DNA of 64,000 nucleotides. It comes from Debaryomyces hansenii CBS767 (taxonomy: Eukaryota > Ascomycota > Pichiomycetes > Serinales > Debaryomycetaceae). The stretch lies in the NCBI RefSeq assembly GCF_000006445.2, contig NC_006046.2, positions 558,001-622,000 of the forward strand. The letters are read 5' to 3'. The notes beneath the pieces were generated by a model. The model was not told the origin of the DNA. It was given only the letters and a program-made list of their open reading frames with translations, and made no database searches. Shown here piece after piece: positions 38,898 to 49,400 of this stretch; the first letter of the stretch is position 1, and every line of letters starts with the position of its first letter. A program made the translations under genes and the position numbers.

Positions 38898-40454
38898 ATG
38901 TCGGCATATAGCAGAAGATATACAGACGGACCCCTGAACTATGGACAGGATGTAAGAGGCCGATCAGAAAAAAAGGTAGAGGCTTCACATACTACAAAAT
39001 GGTCGGGCACCCCATCAAGGCATAAGAAAATTGGAAAGGAAGATTTCGATACTATTGTAACCGGCCATTTGACTCAAGAACAAATGGATGCTTACCAGCA
39101 GTACTTTAGGATTGAGGAGATTTCAGACATACTAAGGATGGCTCTGGAACTGCAATCAGAAGTCTTAAGTTTGCTCCCATCAGGTAATATTGCAAACAAT
39201 CCAAATTATGAAAGAGAACCATCACCACCACCAAAATATGATGCAGCCGGTAATAGAAGCAATACAAGAGAGGCCAGGACCAAACTTGCTCTTGAAAAAG
39301 AAAGGCATTATTTAGTCGAAGTTGCGGCTGGTAGCATTAAGAATTATATGTCGCCTATTGACTATCGCAAGCCTGTTAAGACGTACGAGAAAATTTATAT
39401 ACCCGTTAAAGATTATCCAGACATTAATTTTGTGGGTTTATTGTTAGGACCAAGAGGTAATACTTTGAGACAATTACAGGAAGATAGCGGAGCGAGATTG
39501 GCTATTAGAGGAAAAGGGTCTGTGAAGGATGGTAAGTCTACCTCATCGAATAATGATGACGATGACTCGAATAGTTCATTATCGTTTTCGAATCCAAATC
39601 TTAATTCAAGCGGAAATGATGATTTGCATGTCGTAATAACCTCTGATTCTCAACTGAAAATCGCAAAAGCTATTAAATTGACGAATCAAGTTATTGAAAA
39701 GGCCATTTCATCACCAGTGGGACAAAATGACTTGAAAAGGGGTCAATTAAGAGAGTTAGCTATATTGAATGGTACATTGAGAGAAACTAAACCTTATAAT
39801 CCGGAAACTCAACAATCCAGACGTCTGCGCCCGGGATTAGACGTCTCACAACTTGTTTGTAAACTGTGTGGAAAGGTTGGTCACTTTGCAAGGGATTGTA
39901 AATTTAGAGGAACTTCTGACGGTAACAATAATCCAATTGTTCAAGATCAAGCCGACTCTTATCAACAAACAGCGCCATATTCTGATTCAAGAAGACAAAG
40001 AGAAGAAGAGGATCCAAGAAATAACGGAAGAGAAGAAATATTACCCCCATGGAAAAAGAAGAAGCCCAATGTACCTTTACCTCCATGGCAAAAACCCCAA
40101 CAACCACTACCATCGACAGATGCTCCTCCTCCACCCGTAGGATTGGCACCACCGCCTTCAAGTCTAGCACCGCCACCACCACCACCATCAAGTTTAGCAC
40201 CACCACCACCACCACCACCATCAAGCTTGGCACCACCACCACCACCATCTTCAGATATAGCACCACCACCACCATCTTCAGATAGAGCACCACCACCTCC
40301 ACCATCAGGCATAGCACCACCACCTCCACCATCAGGAATAGCACCACCACCACCAAAATCTCCAAATGGAGTAGCACCACCACCACCGCCTGCAAATGAT
40401 GCGCCACCAGCACCTCTGTCTACAAAAAACCCACCACCACCGCCACCAGCTTGA
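38898..40454 (+). CDS. MSL5: Branchpoint-binding protein Msl5 (BBP/SF1)
   Basis: This 518-residue splicing factor binds the intron branchpoint and bridges it to the U1 snRNP in the commitment complex. The N-terminal region carries the conserved R-x-x-K-W block for the Mud2/U2AF65 partner. The KH-QUA2 domain (about 150-290) has V-G-L-L-L-G-P-R-G-N-T-L. One CCHC zinc knuckle is visible (C321, C324, H329, C334), where S. cerevisiae has two. Its codon 323 is CTG, so it probably reads C-K-S-C. The C-terminal ~120 residues are proline repeats of the form A-P-P-P-P-P-S, encoded by runs of CCA and CCACCA. The proline tail is expected to bind WW domains such as Prp40. Confidence 0.93.
   Translation: MSAYSRRYTDGPLNYGQDVRGRSEKKVEASHTTKWSGTPSRHKKIGKEDFDTIVTGHLTQEQMDAYQQYFRIEEISDILRMALELQSEVLSLLPSGNIANNPNYEREPSPPPKYDAAGNRSNTREARTKLALEKERHYLVEVAAGSIKNYMSPIDYRKPVKTYEKIYIPVKDYPDINFVGLLLGPRGNTLRQLQEDSGARLAIRGKGSVKDGKSTSSNNDDDDSNSSLSFSNPNLNSSGNDDLHVVITSDSQLKIAKAIKLTNQVIEKAISSPVGQNDLKRGQLRELAILNGTLRETKPYNPETQQSRRLRPGLDVSQLVCKLCGKVGHFARDCKFRGTSDGNNNPIVQDQADSYQQTAPYSDSRRQREEEDPRNNGREEILPPWKKKKPNVPLPPWQKPQQPLPSTDAPPPPVGLAPPPSSLAPPPPPPSSLAPPPPPPPSSLAPPPPPSSDIAPPPPSSDRAPPPPPSGIAPPPPPSGIAPPPPKSPNGVAPPPPPANDAPPAPLSTKNPPPPPPA
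40120..40454. repeat. CCA-rich coding repeat in MSL5
   Basis: The 3' third of MSL5 is built from imperfect repeats of (CCA)n separated by TCA/AGC/TTAGCA spacers, encoding P-P-P-P-S-x-L/I-A. It is strand-asymmetric (C-rich on plus) and gives long open frames on the opposite strand that are artefacts of the repeat. Confidence 0.85.
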
Positions 40455-40668
40455 TTAAGTAATTTAATTCTTAATAGGCATAACTAGGAGTCTCTAGGTT
40501 CTATATAATCAAGTAATTACTAATAAACAAAACTCTACTAAATTTGAGGAAACATTGTAGCAGTTGTACTTCTGTAGGATTAAAAATAACGGGTTCCAAC
40601 TTTATATTCTGTAGGGATGCTGGGCCAATACTGCGAGTAGGTGTAACAGTAGCTACCTTTCAATACTC

Positions 40669-40676
40669 TATATATA
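40669..40676 (+). promoter_or_regulatory. Upstream TATA element of tRNA-Glu
   Basis: TATATATA ends 34 bp before the tRNA 5' end, matching the arrangement at the tRNA-Thr gene. Confidence 0.5.
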
Positions 40677-40709
40677 GGTAAGTATGTTGTCTTACAACAA
40701 TAAGAATTC

Positions 40710-40781
40710 TCCGATATAGTGTAACGGCTAGCACGGTTCGCTTTCACCGAGCAAACCCGGGTTCGACTCCCGGTATCGGAA
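40710..40781 (+). tRNA. tRNA-Glu (anticodon TTC)
   Basis: This is a 72-nt intronless cloverleaf. The acceptor TCCGATA pairs with TATCGGA. The anticodon stem GTTCG/CGAGC holds loop CTTTCAC, giving anticodon TTC. The T arm is CCGGG-TTCGACT-CCCGG. The sequence is very close to yeast tRNA-Glu(TTC), with changes confined to stems. The base after the acceptor stem is A, where the S. cerevisiae gene has G. Confidence 0.95.
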
Positions 40782-40788
40782 GGTTTAA

Positions 40789-40795
40789 TTTTTTT
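40789..40795 (+). terminator. Pol III terminator of tRNA-Glu
   Basis: Seven T residues start 8 nt after the mature 3' end. Confidence 0.8.
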
Positions 40796-41256
40796 ATTGA
40801 TGAAATAATGAAGATTAGCTAGACAACAGTAACCTTTGATACAAAAAAAACCTTAGACAAATTGTTATACAGAACCACGATTATCGCAACTCCTACAGAT
40901 AAGAATTATAGTAAATGATATATATTGAACTAATATTAGTAAGTAAATGATTTGATATAGTTTCAGAAAAATCAGATCTTGTGTATGCATATAGGTTACT
41001 GAAATGCCCATTTTCAATTATTTCATTGAACAGACATTCAATAACATAAATAAAATCGTAATTTACATGAATGTGAATTTGCCGGCAATATTAACGACTT
41101 TTAGGGTCAAAAATCAAATAAATCTTGCCAGGTCTATTTTTTTTATTTTAATTTCTTTTATCTCCTTTTATTTCTATCGACTTGCACTTTCACCAGACAA
41201 CATGTCAAGCATAACTAACCACCGAGCACTGCAGAGCCAATTTGCCATAGGGGAGA

Positions 41257-41538
41257 TTATTTGGAAACTAAGTCCAAGTTTTCGTACACAGATCCCGATT
41301 GCTTATATAAATCTGATGCAGTGACACCACTCTTAGTTTTTTCGTTATCCTTCAATTGTTGTAACATAAGTCTTGTTCTTTCTCTTTCTTTGAATCCATG
41401 TAAGCATTCGGAATAATCTTCAAATTGAGGTGTGCATGCTTTCTTGGTTTCCGTGTCAGCAGAAGTGTAGCATGCCACTAAAGTTTGGAATTCGTAAAAG
41501 CACTTTCTGGTACCGCCGGATCTTGAGTATGGTTGCAT
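41257..41538 (-). CDS. Twin-CX9C protein, NDUFS5-like 15-kDa subunit of respiratory complex I
   Basis: This is a 93-residue protein with a CHCH fold: C13-X9-C23 and C35-X9-C45, the pattern imported and oxidised by Mia40 in the intermembrane space. The R-K-C-F-Y-E-F-Q-x-L-V-A-C-Y and E-D-Y-S-E-C-L-H-x-x-K-E blocks resemble the NDUFS5 family of fungal complex I (NIPM of Yarrowia). The C-terminus is helical and charged. S. cerevisiae lost complex I, so this gene marks a lineage that retains it. Another CX9C protein, such as an assembly factor, is possible but less likely. CFT2 lies upstream on the same strand (223 bp). Confidence 0.75.
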   Translation of the reverse strand: MQPYSRSGGTRKCFYEFQTLVACYTSADTETKKACTPQFEDYSECLHGFKERERTRLMLQQLKDNEKTKSGVTASDLYKQSGSVYENLDLVSK

Positions 41539-41761
41539 TTTTACCTGTGATTATATTGCCAATCGGAATACTAGCTGGTGATGTTTGACTAGTATATATT
41601 TCATAGACATAATTAGTTTTTCGTTGCGCTAATTGGCCATTAGTCGAATTGAAAATACACGACTTTTTTACCATCTACAGAGAAGGCCTATATTAAGCTG
41701 CAAATAGATAACTACAATGAATATGACGTTAGATTTAGGTTTATTAGTTAATTGATGTAAT

Positions 41762-44641
41762 TTATACATAGGCTAACATTTCACGTATACAGTCTTTAAT
41801 TTCGTAGTATAATGGGCCCATAGCACCATCAATGACTATGTCACCGGTGTCTTCACCTTCTACATTGCTGTAGGTAACTTTTCTTATGGCTAGACTATTG
41901 TTCACAACCAATGTACCTTCACTCTTGAATTCTGCATTCATATTACGGCTGATGAGCTTCTTTTTGAGCTCTGGTAATCTAATATTCCCAATGGCCAATT
42001 TTGGACCGTTATTATTGAGTAATTGGCCAGTAGTTGCGGCATGTGCATCTACGAGTGCTTGTTGTTGCTTTAAGAAGTCTTGATTGGAAATATGCTTCAA
42101 GGTGAATTGGGTGGATGAATTCATATAGTCACTGATAGTCTTCTGTTTCTTATTAGGCAAATCTTGGTTATGTATTTCTAGCTCACCATACACCTGGGCG
42201 ACTCTATAACTGCCATCAATATTTTGCCATTTTAAGCTATCAATAATACTATCATCTAATTTAATTTCGAAGTTACTTAAACCGATGCCAGTATCATCAG
42301 AGTCGTCACCACCAATCTTAACCGGTGTATTGCACTGTACAGCGACAATTGCCAGCTTACCAGCACTGTTCTTACTTGTAACGAAATTCGAAATGCCTCC
42401 TCTTATTGTTGCCAAAGATAAATATCTCGATGAGTTCGCTAAAGACTTCTTATTTTGCTCCTGTTGATGCTGATCTTGTTGCTGATCAAACATCTGCTTG
42501 ACAGCCGCCAAACCATTCATTTCTTCAATTGTGTTTTGATTTACACTGAAATCGGGCAATAATAATAAATTGTATGGTTTCAATGATGAGACGATCAAAC
42601 TTAACGAACGCATGTCCACTAAACCCGATAAGTCAACAAATGACAATCCACACCTCATGCGTAACTCTTGTGGCTTGGATGAAAATGAAGATGCCGCATT
42701 GAGTGGAATTCTCTTTCGAGGGCTAAATAATGTATCAAGGTTTTTCTGTAACAATTGATTATTTAGGAGTTCCTGCGGTGTGATTTTATTTTGGTTATTG
42801 TTATCTTTATCCGAGTTTTTACCACGCCCTTTACCCTTATTATCGACATTACCCCATTTACGCTTTTCGTTTTGTTCGAATTTCCGTTTACTTTCCATGA
42901 TTAATTTGTTACTACTAGTGTCCTCTTGCTTTTGGAAATCTTTGATGTCGATTACTTCACCATAATCATCAAATTTTTGTTTATGAGAACCAACTATATA
43001 AGGAAACATAGCTTGTCTAGGCTTCAATTTATGCGTAATCTTGAGGTCTAGTGGACGATTTGCTTCAAGAGTTTGCTTGACGTGATCTGTTATAAATGCC
43101 TCATGAGCTGAAAGCTCGTCAACCTTAACAACAGCGGGCACGTTCGTTGTGGTGGAAGCATCCGCATTAGCAGGAGCTTCAGTATATTTTAATGCCGCAG
43201 CTTCATCGTCAGATGAGACAACATCGTCCTCTTCATCCGACGACGAATCATCACCATTTATCGTATCTGCATTTAATAAATTTTGATTCTTTCTATCTCT
43301 TACCTTAGCAAGTAACTTTTGTTTTCTCTGTAAATTTATCTTTTCCTGAAAATCCGTAAGTTCTGCACCTATTAAAGGTTCTTCCCTATTCCAATTTTCC
43401 AAGCTAATAACCTTTTCTAACGGAACAGCGACCCCATCTTCAACGGTGCCTCCTTGTTTTTGCTTCGTGAGATTGTACCAATCATGATATAATTGGGAGT
43501 TAATTGTATTATCTAACCCAAAATGCGTTTTTTCTGTCAACACGATGGTTGTTTTCTCATCCTGACATAAGTATTGTAATGCCTCCGACGACATATCACC
43601 ATTTTTTAAATCAATACCGGAACAGAAGACAATTTTTGGTCCACTTAGTTGAACGAGCTCACTAGGGTCCAGCAATAAATCGACTTTAGAAGGATCGAAT
43701 GGAAAATTGTTCTTATTCGAACTATTATTATTCACAGAAGATGCTTCCTCCCATTCCTTTACTAATTGCGATGACATCCATTCTAATAAATTTGACGCGT
43801 AGCTTAGAACCTTAGTCCCAGAATATGATAAGAAATAGACAGGTATGGGTGCACTTTGTAAATGCTGATCTATTAAATGTAATAATTCCAAAAACCTACC
43901 CGAAAGAGATGTAGGCAATAATACTGCCCCACCATTAGCCAATGTAGCATCAACCAAATTAAGGAATTTTTCAGTCCGTTTCTTATGAGACATGGTAGAT
44001 CCTAAATCGGTATTTGTAATTAATACTGTTGGTCTCATCAATTGTGATAATGGATTCCCACTCGACGACGACAAGAAACTAGCACTATTCAAAAATGAAT
44101 CCTTAGAATGGTTCCACGATGGAGCATATATGATTTTTTCTAGTCTTCTCGTTATTAACCAGAACGTACCACCTAAAGTGTGCCCAGCATTGTATGGAGT
44201 GATAACCAATCTATTATCAAATACACTCAATGTTTGAAAAAACTTTAACGGTATAATCTTATCAAACCATTCGTCTACCTCATCAACTTCTAATATGCTA
44301 TTATTCAATGGTCCCAAAACACCGTTAGCCCTATAATATTCAACTGTAGAAACTCGTCCCAACTGATTTACCGGCAATGTAGAATAGATAGGAATATTGG
44401 ACATCAAATTAGGAAACTTTATACATAACAAGACAAATCCACTTATAAATTCAGGTGTAGAATGAGATAAGAGTATTATGTCAACTTCCTTTAGGTATTG
44501 TTCCATGTATAAAATGTCATTATGATTATTACCATTCCAGCTCGGATCAGCCAAAATCTTTATATCATTATCAAAAGACAAGAGCGATGCCTTACATGAA
44601 TAATCATCTGTGCTCGGTGTTATTATAGAAAACGTGAACAT
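41762..44641 (-). CDS. CFT2: Cleavage/polyadenylation factor subunit Cft2 (Ydh1, CPSF100)
   Basis: This 959-residue subunit of the nuclear CPF complex recognises RNA near the poly(A) site and pairs with the nuclease Ysh1. The metallo-beta-lactamase fold begins at the N-terminus. The metal motif HxHxDH is replaced by L-L-S-H-S-T-P-E-F (57-65), so this is the inactive partner, as expected for CPSF100. A beta-CASP domain follows (about 230-420), then a long acidic insertion (about 455-510). The R-Q-A-M-F-P segment near 550 and the C-terminal domain are also typical of Cft2. S. cerevisiae Cft2 is 859 residues; the extra length is low-complexity. It shares a 159-bp divergent promoter with the next gene. 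Confidence 0.92.
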   Translation of the reverse strand: MFTFSIITPSTDDYSCKASLLSFDNDIKILADPSWNGNNHNDILYMEQYLKEVDIILLSHSTPEFISGFVLLCIKFPNLMSNIPIYSTLPVNQLGRVSTVEYYRANGVLGPLNNSILEVDEVDEWFDKIIPLKFFQTLSVFDNRLVITPYNAGHTLGGTFWLITRRLEKIIYAPSWNHSKDSFLNSASFLSSSSGNPLSQLMRPTVLITNTDLGSTMSHKKRTEKFLNLVDATLANGGAVLLPTSLSGRFLELLHLIDQHLQSAPIPVYFLSYSGTKVLSYASNLLEWMSSQLVKEWEEASSVNNNSSNKNNFPFDPSKVDLLLDPSELVQLSGPKIVFCSGIDLKNGDMSSEALQYLCQDEKTTIVLTEKTHFGLDNTINSQLYHDWYNLTKQKQGGTVEDGVAVPLEKVISLENWNREEPLIGAELTDFQEKINLQRKQKLLAKVRDRKNQNLLNADTINGDDSSSDEEDDVVSSDDEAAALKYTEAPANADASTTTNVPAVVKVDELSAHEAFITDHVKQTLEANRPLDLKITHKLKPRQAMFPYIVGSHKQKFDDYGEVIDIKDFQKQEDTSSNKLIMESKRKFEQNEKRKWGNVDNKGKGRGKNSDKDNNNQNKITPQELLNNQLLQKNLDTLFSPRKRIPLNAASSFSSKPQELRMRCGLSFVDLSGLVDMRSLSLIVSSLKPYNLLLLPDFSVNQNTIEEMNGLAAVKQMFDQQQDQHQQEQNKKSLANSSRYLSLATIRGGISNFVTSKNSAGKLAIVAVQCNTPVKIGGDDSDDTGIGLSNFEIKLDDSIIDSLKWQNIDGSYRVAQVYGELEIHNQDLPNKKQKTISDYMNSSTQFTLKHISNQDFLKQQQALVDAHAATTGQLLNNNGPKLAIGNIRLPELKKKLISRNMNAEFKSEGTLVVNNSLAIRKVTYSNVEGEDTGDIVIDGAMGPLYYEIKDCIREMLAYV

Positions 44642-44800
44642 TCTGATAACCCATTGATGGTATTGTATTTGTATTTATATTGTCTTTATTATCGAAATGC
44701 TAATTAAATTTTACATACAATGTCGTCACTTTTCAAAATGCGACATTTGGAGATTTATACTAGTACAAGAGGTACTAATTAGATCAGTACAAGTAGTAGA

Positions 44801-46165
44801 ATGAATGAAGTCGTGTTAGACATTCTCGGACAGCAGTCACTTGAAATATTCACTCAAATATGTTTTTGTTATTCAATGGGTGAAGATGGGGAGTCGAAAG
44901 ACGAAATTCTCGAAACATTGAGGAAAGGTTTGGAAAGATTGACGGAAGGGTTTCCATGGGTTGCTGGACAAGTGGTAAATGAGAAGAGAGAAATGGGAGA
45001 TGCTACATGTGTATTTAAAATCAAGACACTTGAGAGAATTCCTCGGTTAATTGTCAAGGATGTGAGTGATCAAGGATCAATTCCTTCAATGGAAGAGTTG
45101 AGAAGAGCGAGTTTTCCTATGAGAATGTTGGATGAGAGTTTCGTTGCTCCTAGAAGTACCGTTCCTGGGATTTTTAGTGAATCGTCAGATGTCCCAGTTT
45201 TTATTTTGCAAGCTACATTTATTAAGAATGGGCTTCTTTTGACTTTCTTAGGTCAACATCAAGTTATGGATGGAACTGGTCAAGCACATGTTATTTCTTT
45301 GCTTTCGAAAGCTTGCCGTGGGGAACAATTCACCAGAGAAGAATTAGAAACAGGAAATATCGATCGTGAAGGCATAATCCCACTACTTACAGAAGAAGAA
45401 AATACCAATTTGGGTGACTTGCATCAAAGACTCGCACATCAAATAATACTAAATCCTTCTTCATCATCCAACCCAGAACCACCTCAATGTACTTGGACAT
45501 GCTTCAATTTTTCTTCTTCTTCACTCAATAAATTGAAATCACTTGCGTCCAAAGACCTTCTTTCAAGCACAAGTTATATTACAACAGACGATGCACTTAC
45601 AGCTTTTGTTTGGCAATCAGTTTCTCGAATCCGTCTTTCAAGATTATCGCCGAACAAAAATACAACCCTCGCAAGGGCTGTCAATGTTCGACCTTATCTA
45701 AATGTCCCTTCAACCTACCCCGGAATGGTTCAGAATATGACCTACAACGATTTTACAATTTCACAATTAACGACGATCCCACTTGGCATAATCGCATCGC
45801 AACTTCGATCCAACTTTGACCCCAAAATATCCACTCTAAACCAAGATACTCGTGCATTAGCTACTCTTCTTGACAATACCAAAAACAAATCAATTACATC
45901 TTTCACTGCAACGTTAGATTTCTCCTCCGACATAGCCCTAAGCTCTTGGGTAAAACAAAATAGCTATTCTTTAGATTTTGGTATTGGTCTCTACAACCCT
46001 GAATCGGTTAGGCGCCCTCAATTCACTCCAGTTGAAAGTCTCATGTATTTACTCCCTAAAACCCCAAATGGTGACGTTGCACTTGCAATTTGTCTCCGTG
46101 ATACCGATATGAGCCTCTTAAAATCTGACGAACAATTCATTAAGTATGCTACTCATATCACGTAA
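44801..46165 (+). CDS. AYT1/TRI101-like O-acyltransferase
   Basis: This is a 454-residue acyl-CoA-dependent transferase of the BAHD-like superfamily. The catalytic H-Q-V-M-D-G (HxxxD) is at 153-158 and the structural D-F-G-I-G (DFGxG) at 392-396. The layout and sequence type resemble fungal trichothecene 3-O-acetyltransferase (TRI101) and its S. cerevisiae homologue Ayt1. TRI101 acetylates a hydroxyl of a mycotoxin for self-protection, while the natural substrate of yeast Ayt1 is unknown. Here I infer only an O-acetyl- or O-acyltransferase on a secondary-metabolite-like hydroxyl. There is no signal peptide, so it is probably cytosolic. Both key motifs are intact. Patchy occurrence of this family in yeasts makes horizontal or subtelomeric ancestry possible. 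Confidence 0.75.
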   Translation: MNEVVLDILGQQSLEIFTQICFCYSMGEDGESKDEILETLRKGLERLTEGFPWVAGQVVNEKREMGDATCVFKIKTLERIPRLIVKDVSDQGSIPSMEELRRASFPMRMLDESFVAPRSTVPGIFSESSDVPVFILQATFIKNGLLLTFLGQHQVMDGTGQAHVISLLSKACRGEQFTREELETGNIDREGIIPLLTEEENTNLGDLHQRLAHQIILNPSSSSNPEPPQCTWTCFNFSSSSLNKLKSLASKDLLSSTSYITTDDALTAFVWQSVSRIRLSRLSPNKNTTLARAVNVRPYLNVPSTYPGMVQNMTYNDFTISQLTTIPLGIIASQLRSNFDPKISTLNQDTRALATLLDNTKNKSITSFTATLDFSSDIALSSWVKQNSYSLDFGIGLYNPESVRRPQFTPVESLMYLLPKTPNGDVALAICLRDTDMSLLKSDEQFIKYATHIT

Positions 46166-46412
46166 GATACATTTTTCAAATAACCTTTGACGTTTGAAAA
46201 CAGCCAATGCCCACTGCGATGTTTTGGCAATGACGCAGGGTTTCAAGCTACAATATTTATAAAGATACATAGCCGAGTTCGAAACATATTTTAACGTATG
46301 CAACTTGGATAAAAAACCATGCAAATAAATTGAACACACAATCTATAAGAAAAAATTAAATATAACGATACTGAAATGAATGGATAAATAAATAAATACA
46401 TAAAACGATTCT

Positions 46413-49400
46413 TCAACGCTCAAAATTAATACTTGTTCTTGTATGATATGAAAGTAAAGTCTCGGCCTGGGTTAATCCTGGAAGTTCATGGGTTGTTTGA
46501 ATTCTATCTAAAGAATTTCGGGCAGTAGTATATTGACCTTCTTTCATCATTTGTAACCTTAATTGATTTAAATCAAGCTTGTTTATATTATTACTGGCAA
46601 TAGTATTCTTTCTGGATTTTGAAACAGTGGCATGTCTTTTGATCGTCTTAAAAGTTCTCTTAAGAGTATTAGACTTTTCCACTGTGCTACCAGTATCAAA
46701 GGGATCTTCATTTTTCTCCTCCTTAATGTTGTTTCCAATTCTTTCCAATACGGATGGATCGCCATGTTTTAAATCACTCAATATCCTATGTTTTTCAACA
46801 TCTTCGAGATCAGTTGGATCATAAACTTCGGGATAATCATCATATTCACCTGCAAGTGCCTTTTCTCTGATAATATCAGTGTCGCTTGGACGGAAATTTC
46901 TCATTAAGAAGTCAAATGTAAATCTTGGTAAGAGACAGAAAATAATACCGATAAAAATAGTACACCAACATGCTAAAGTACCAAGAATTTGTGCACCAGC
47001 TTTGTAAAATTCAGCAGCATATACTCTGGAACTCCAAACACCAGTCCAGAAATATACAAGAAGGATGGAAATACTAACAATCAAGAGAGTTAACCAATCC
47101 CATCTATATTGCTGCAACAAAACATAGACATTACAGGCGGTAACTGAAATACAAGCAGCAACCACACCTATCCAGAATCTATGATCCAAGCCTAATCCTT
47201 GAGGATTTTGGAATGATTTATACATCAACAAGTATGGGAAGTAAAACGAGATAACTGACTGATAAAGTCCATCAAACATATACCATGAGAATTTATACTG
47301 TGACCAATCAAGTCCCAAAATACCAGATCTGTATAACTGAGGAACCAAAAGTGAAACAGTATCTGAAACATCTTGGTCCAAAACAGCTAAAACAATAATT
47401 GGCAATGAAGTAAATGCCAAGTTATAAAACATCAAGTAGGTATATTCGTAAAGATAAGACCCATCGAAGTCGTTATAAATACCGAACCAGAAACACGTTA
47501 ATGTGAATACGACATTCTTGTAGAAGAAACAAGGAATCATCTCTGCCAACCTTTTGTATGACCATCTGCCATGGACGAGTAATAATCTAGTCAAGTACTT
47601 AAACTGACCAATTGCGTAATCTGACGACATAACCGCTTGTCTACCTTCCTCACCAGCAATACCAACACCAATATTTGCAGCCTGGATCATGGCAACATCA
47701 TTAGCACCATCTCCAATGGCTAATGTCATCACATGAAGTGAGGTCTTTACCATCTTGACAACACTAGCTTTTTGTGATGGGGAAACACGACAACAGATAA
47801 CGGATTTACATTGTTTACCAAGTAGCATAAATTTGTTCTTCAAATTCTGAATTGACTCATTCTCATTTGATAAGACACCAAAAATATGTGCCAATGCAGC
47901 ACCGTCAATTATAAGTGCAAAATTAGCAGTTGGCGATGAATGGTCATTTTTAGCTTCAGACATGAGGGACTTAATTTCATTATTAAAATCTGTAGTTCCA
48001 TTTAGCATATTGAAATTCTCTTGCAAGTATTTTGTGACCAAGTTATCAATGTACGCAACATTTCCAGGGTCGCTTTCATCGGGACGAACAACCAATAATT
48101 TCATATCATTTTCTAACAAGTTACACGAGAAACCAATATTGATAGCAGTTTCAATTCTATCACCAGTTAAAACCCATAATTTGATACCCGCTTCCCTTAA
48201 TATTCCAATTGAATCTGGAACACCTAGTTGCAACCTGTCTTCAATAGCTGTACCACCTAAAAGTATTAAGTTCTGTTCTATCTCTTCATCCAATTCATCA
48301 ATAATCTCATCACGACTGTCATCAATAGAAGAATAAGCTTCCTTATATCTTGCTAACCAATTTTGAAAATAGTTAGGATCTAATTCCTTCTGAGCGATAC
48401 ATAATGTTCTTAAACCCTCTTTCGCAAAATCTTCTAAGTGTAATGCTGTTCTAGTGATAACTTCTTCGTTGTTCGAATTATTGTCTAATCTGGAAAAAAT
48501 AACATTATCAGCACCCTTAGATATTAATAGAATTCTGTTATCTGGAGTCCTAATAATACAGGACATTCTTTTCCTAGCAGAGGTGAAGGGTATAACCTGT
48601 AACAATTCATATTCTCTAGGTTTTCCATAAATATTCAAAACCAACGACTTTCTTAATCTTTCTTTAAATTCGATTCCAACATCTCTGGCTACTGCAACCA
48701 ATGCAGCTTCATCAGGAGATTCCGCCTTGAAATCTCTTAAATTTGGATTATCTGAATTTTGTTCTGTTACGACAGTGTGACATAAAGCCAAAGCGTACAT
48801 AAATTTTTCATTCGCTTCTTTTTGTTCTTTACCAGAGACCAACTCTGGTGTAATAGTGTCTCTAACATAATCATTGGAAATAAATGTTAAAGCTTCCTCA
48901 TTCAATTGGTCATTGTTACTGAATTTGATTAAGTTATCAATCATATCTGTTTTATTTTCAGCTATAATATGTTTCCATTTTTCTTGTTCCTTCACAATAT
49001 CAACCCCTTCTCTCTTGTCTAAACCTTGCTTTGCTTCTGTATAGGCATAACCATACGACTTACCATTGATCGTGCACTTCTTGAATTCCATAACATTCTG
49101 GGTCAATGTACCAGTTTTATCACTGAAGATGTATTCAATTTGTCCCAAATCATCAGATATATTCCAAGACTTAGGAATACAAGGAAAGTCAAGTCTATCA
49201 TAATACATCTTTATATCTGAATAGATAAAAAACGCTTGTAAAGTTTTGATAATTTCAACAGAAATGTATAATGAAATTGGAACCAAAGACTGATAAATAA
49301 TTAAAGCCACAAAGAAAGCAAGGACACCATTAGCTGCTGCAGTGGGAGCATATGGTTTAAAATCAAAATATAATCTTGAGACATTTTCCTTATTGTAGAA

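Larger units (their letters stand above)
40455..41256. other. Intergenic region with tRNA-Glu
   Basis: This 802-bp AT-rich region contains tRNA-Glu with TATA and terminator and the 3' side of the complex I subunit gene. An ATG-initiated frame at 41004-41324 (106 codons, one hydrophobic stretch) overlaps that gene's 3' end and has no recognisable homology; I treat it as chance. Confidence 0.6.

Noticed and set aside
39904..40413. Long minus-strand frames opposite MSL5
   Set aside because: They are produced by the CCA repeat read as Val/Gly/Leu runs on the other strand.
40801..40840. TGATGA-like box suggesting a C/D snoRNA downstream of tRNA-Glu
   Set aside because: No matching D box with terminal stem was found.
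41004..41324. 106-codon ATG frame with a hydrophobic stretch
   Set aside because: Overlaps the 3' end of the complex I subunit gene on the other strand; AT-rich with no family features.
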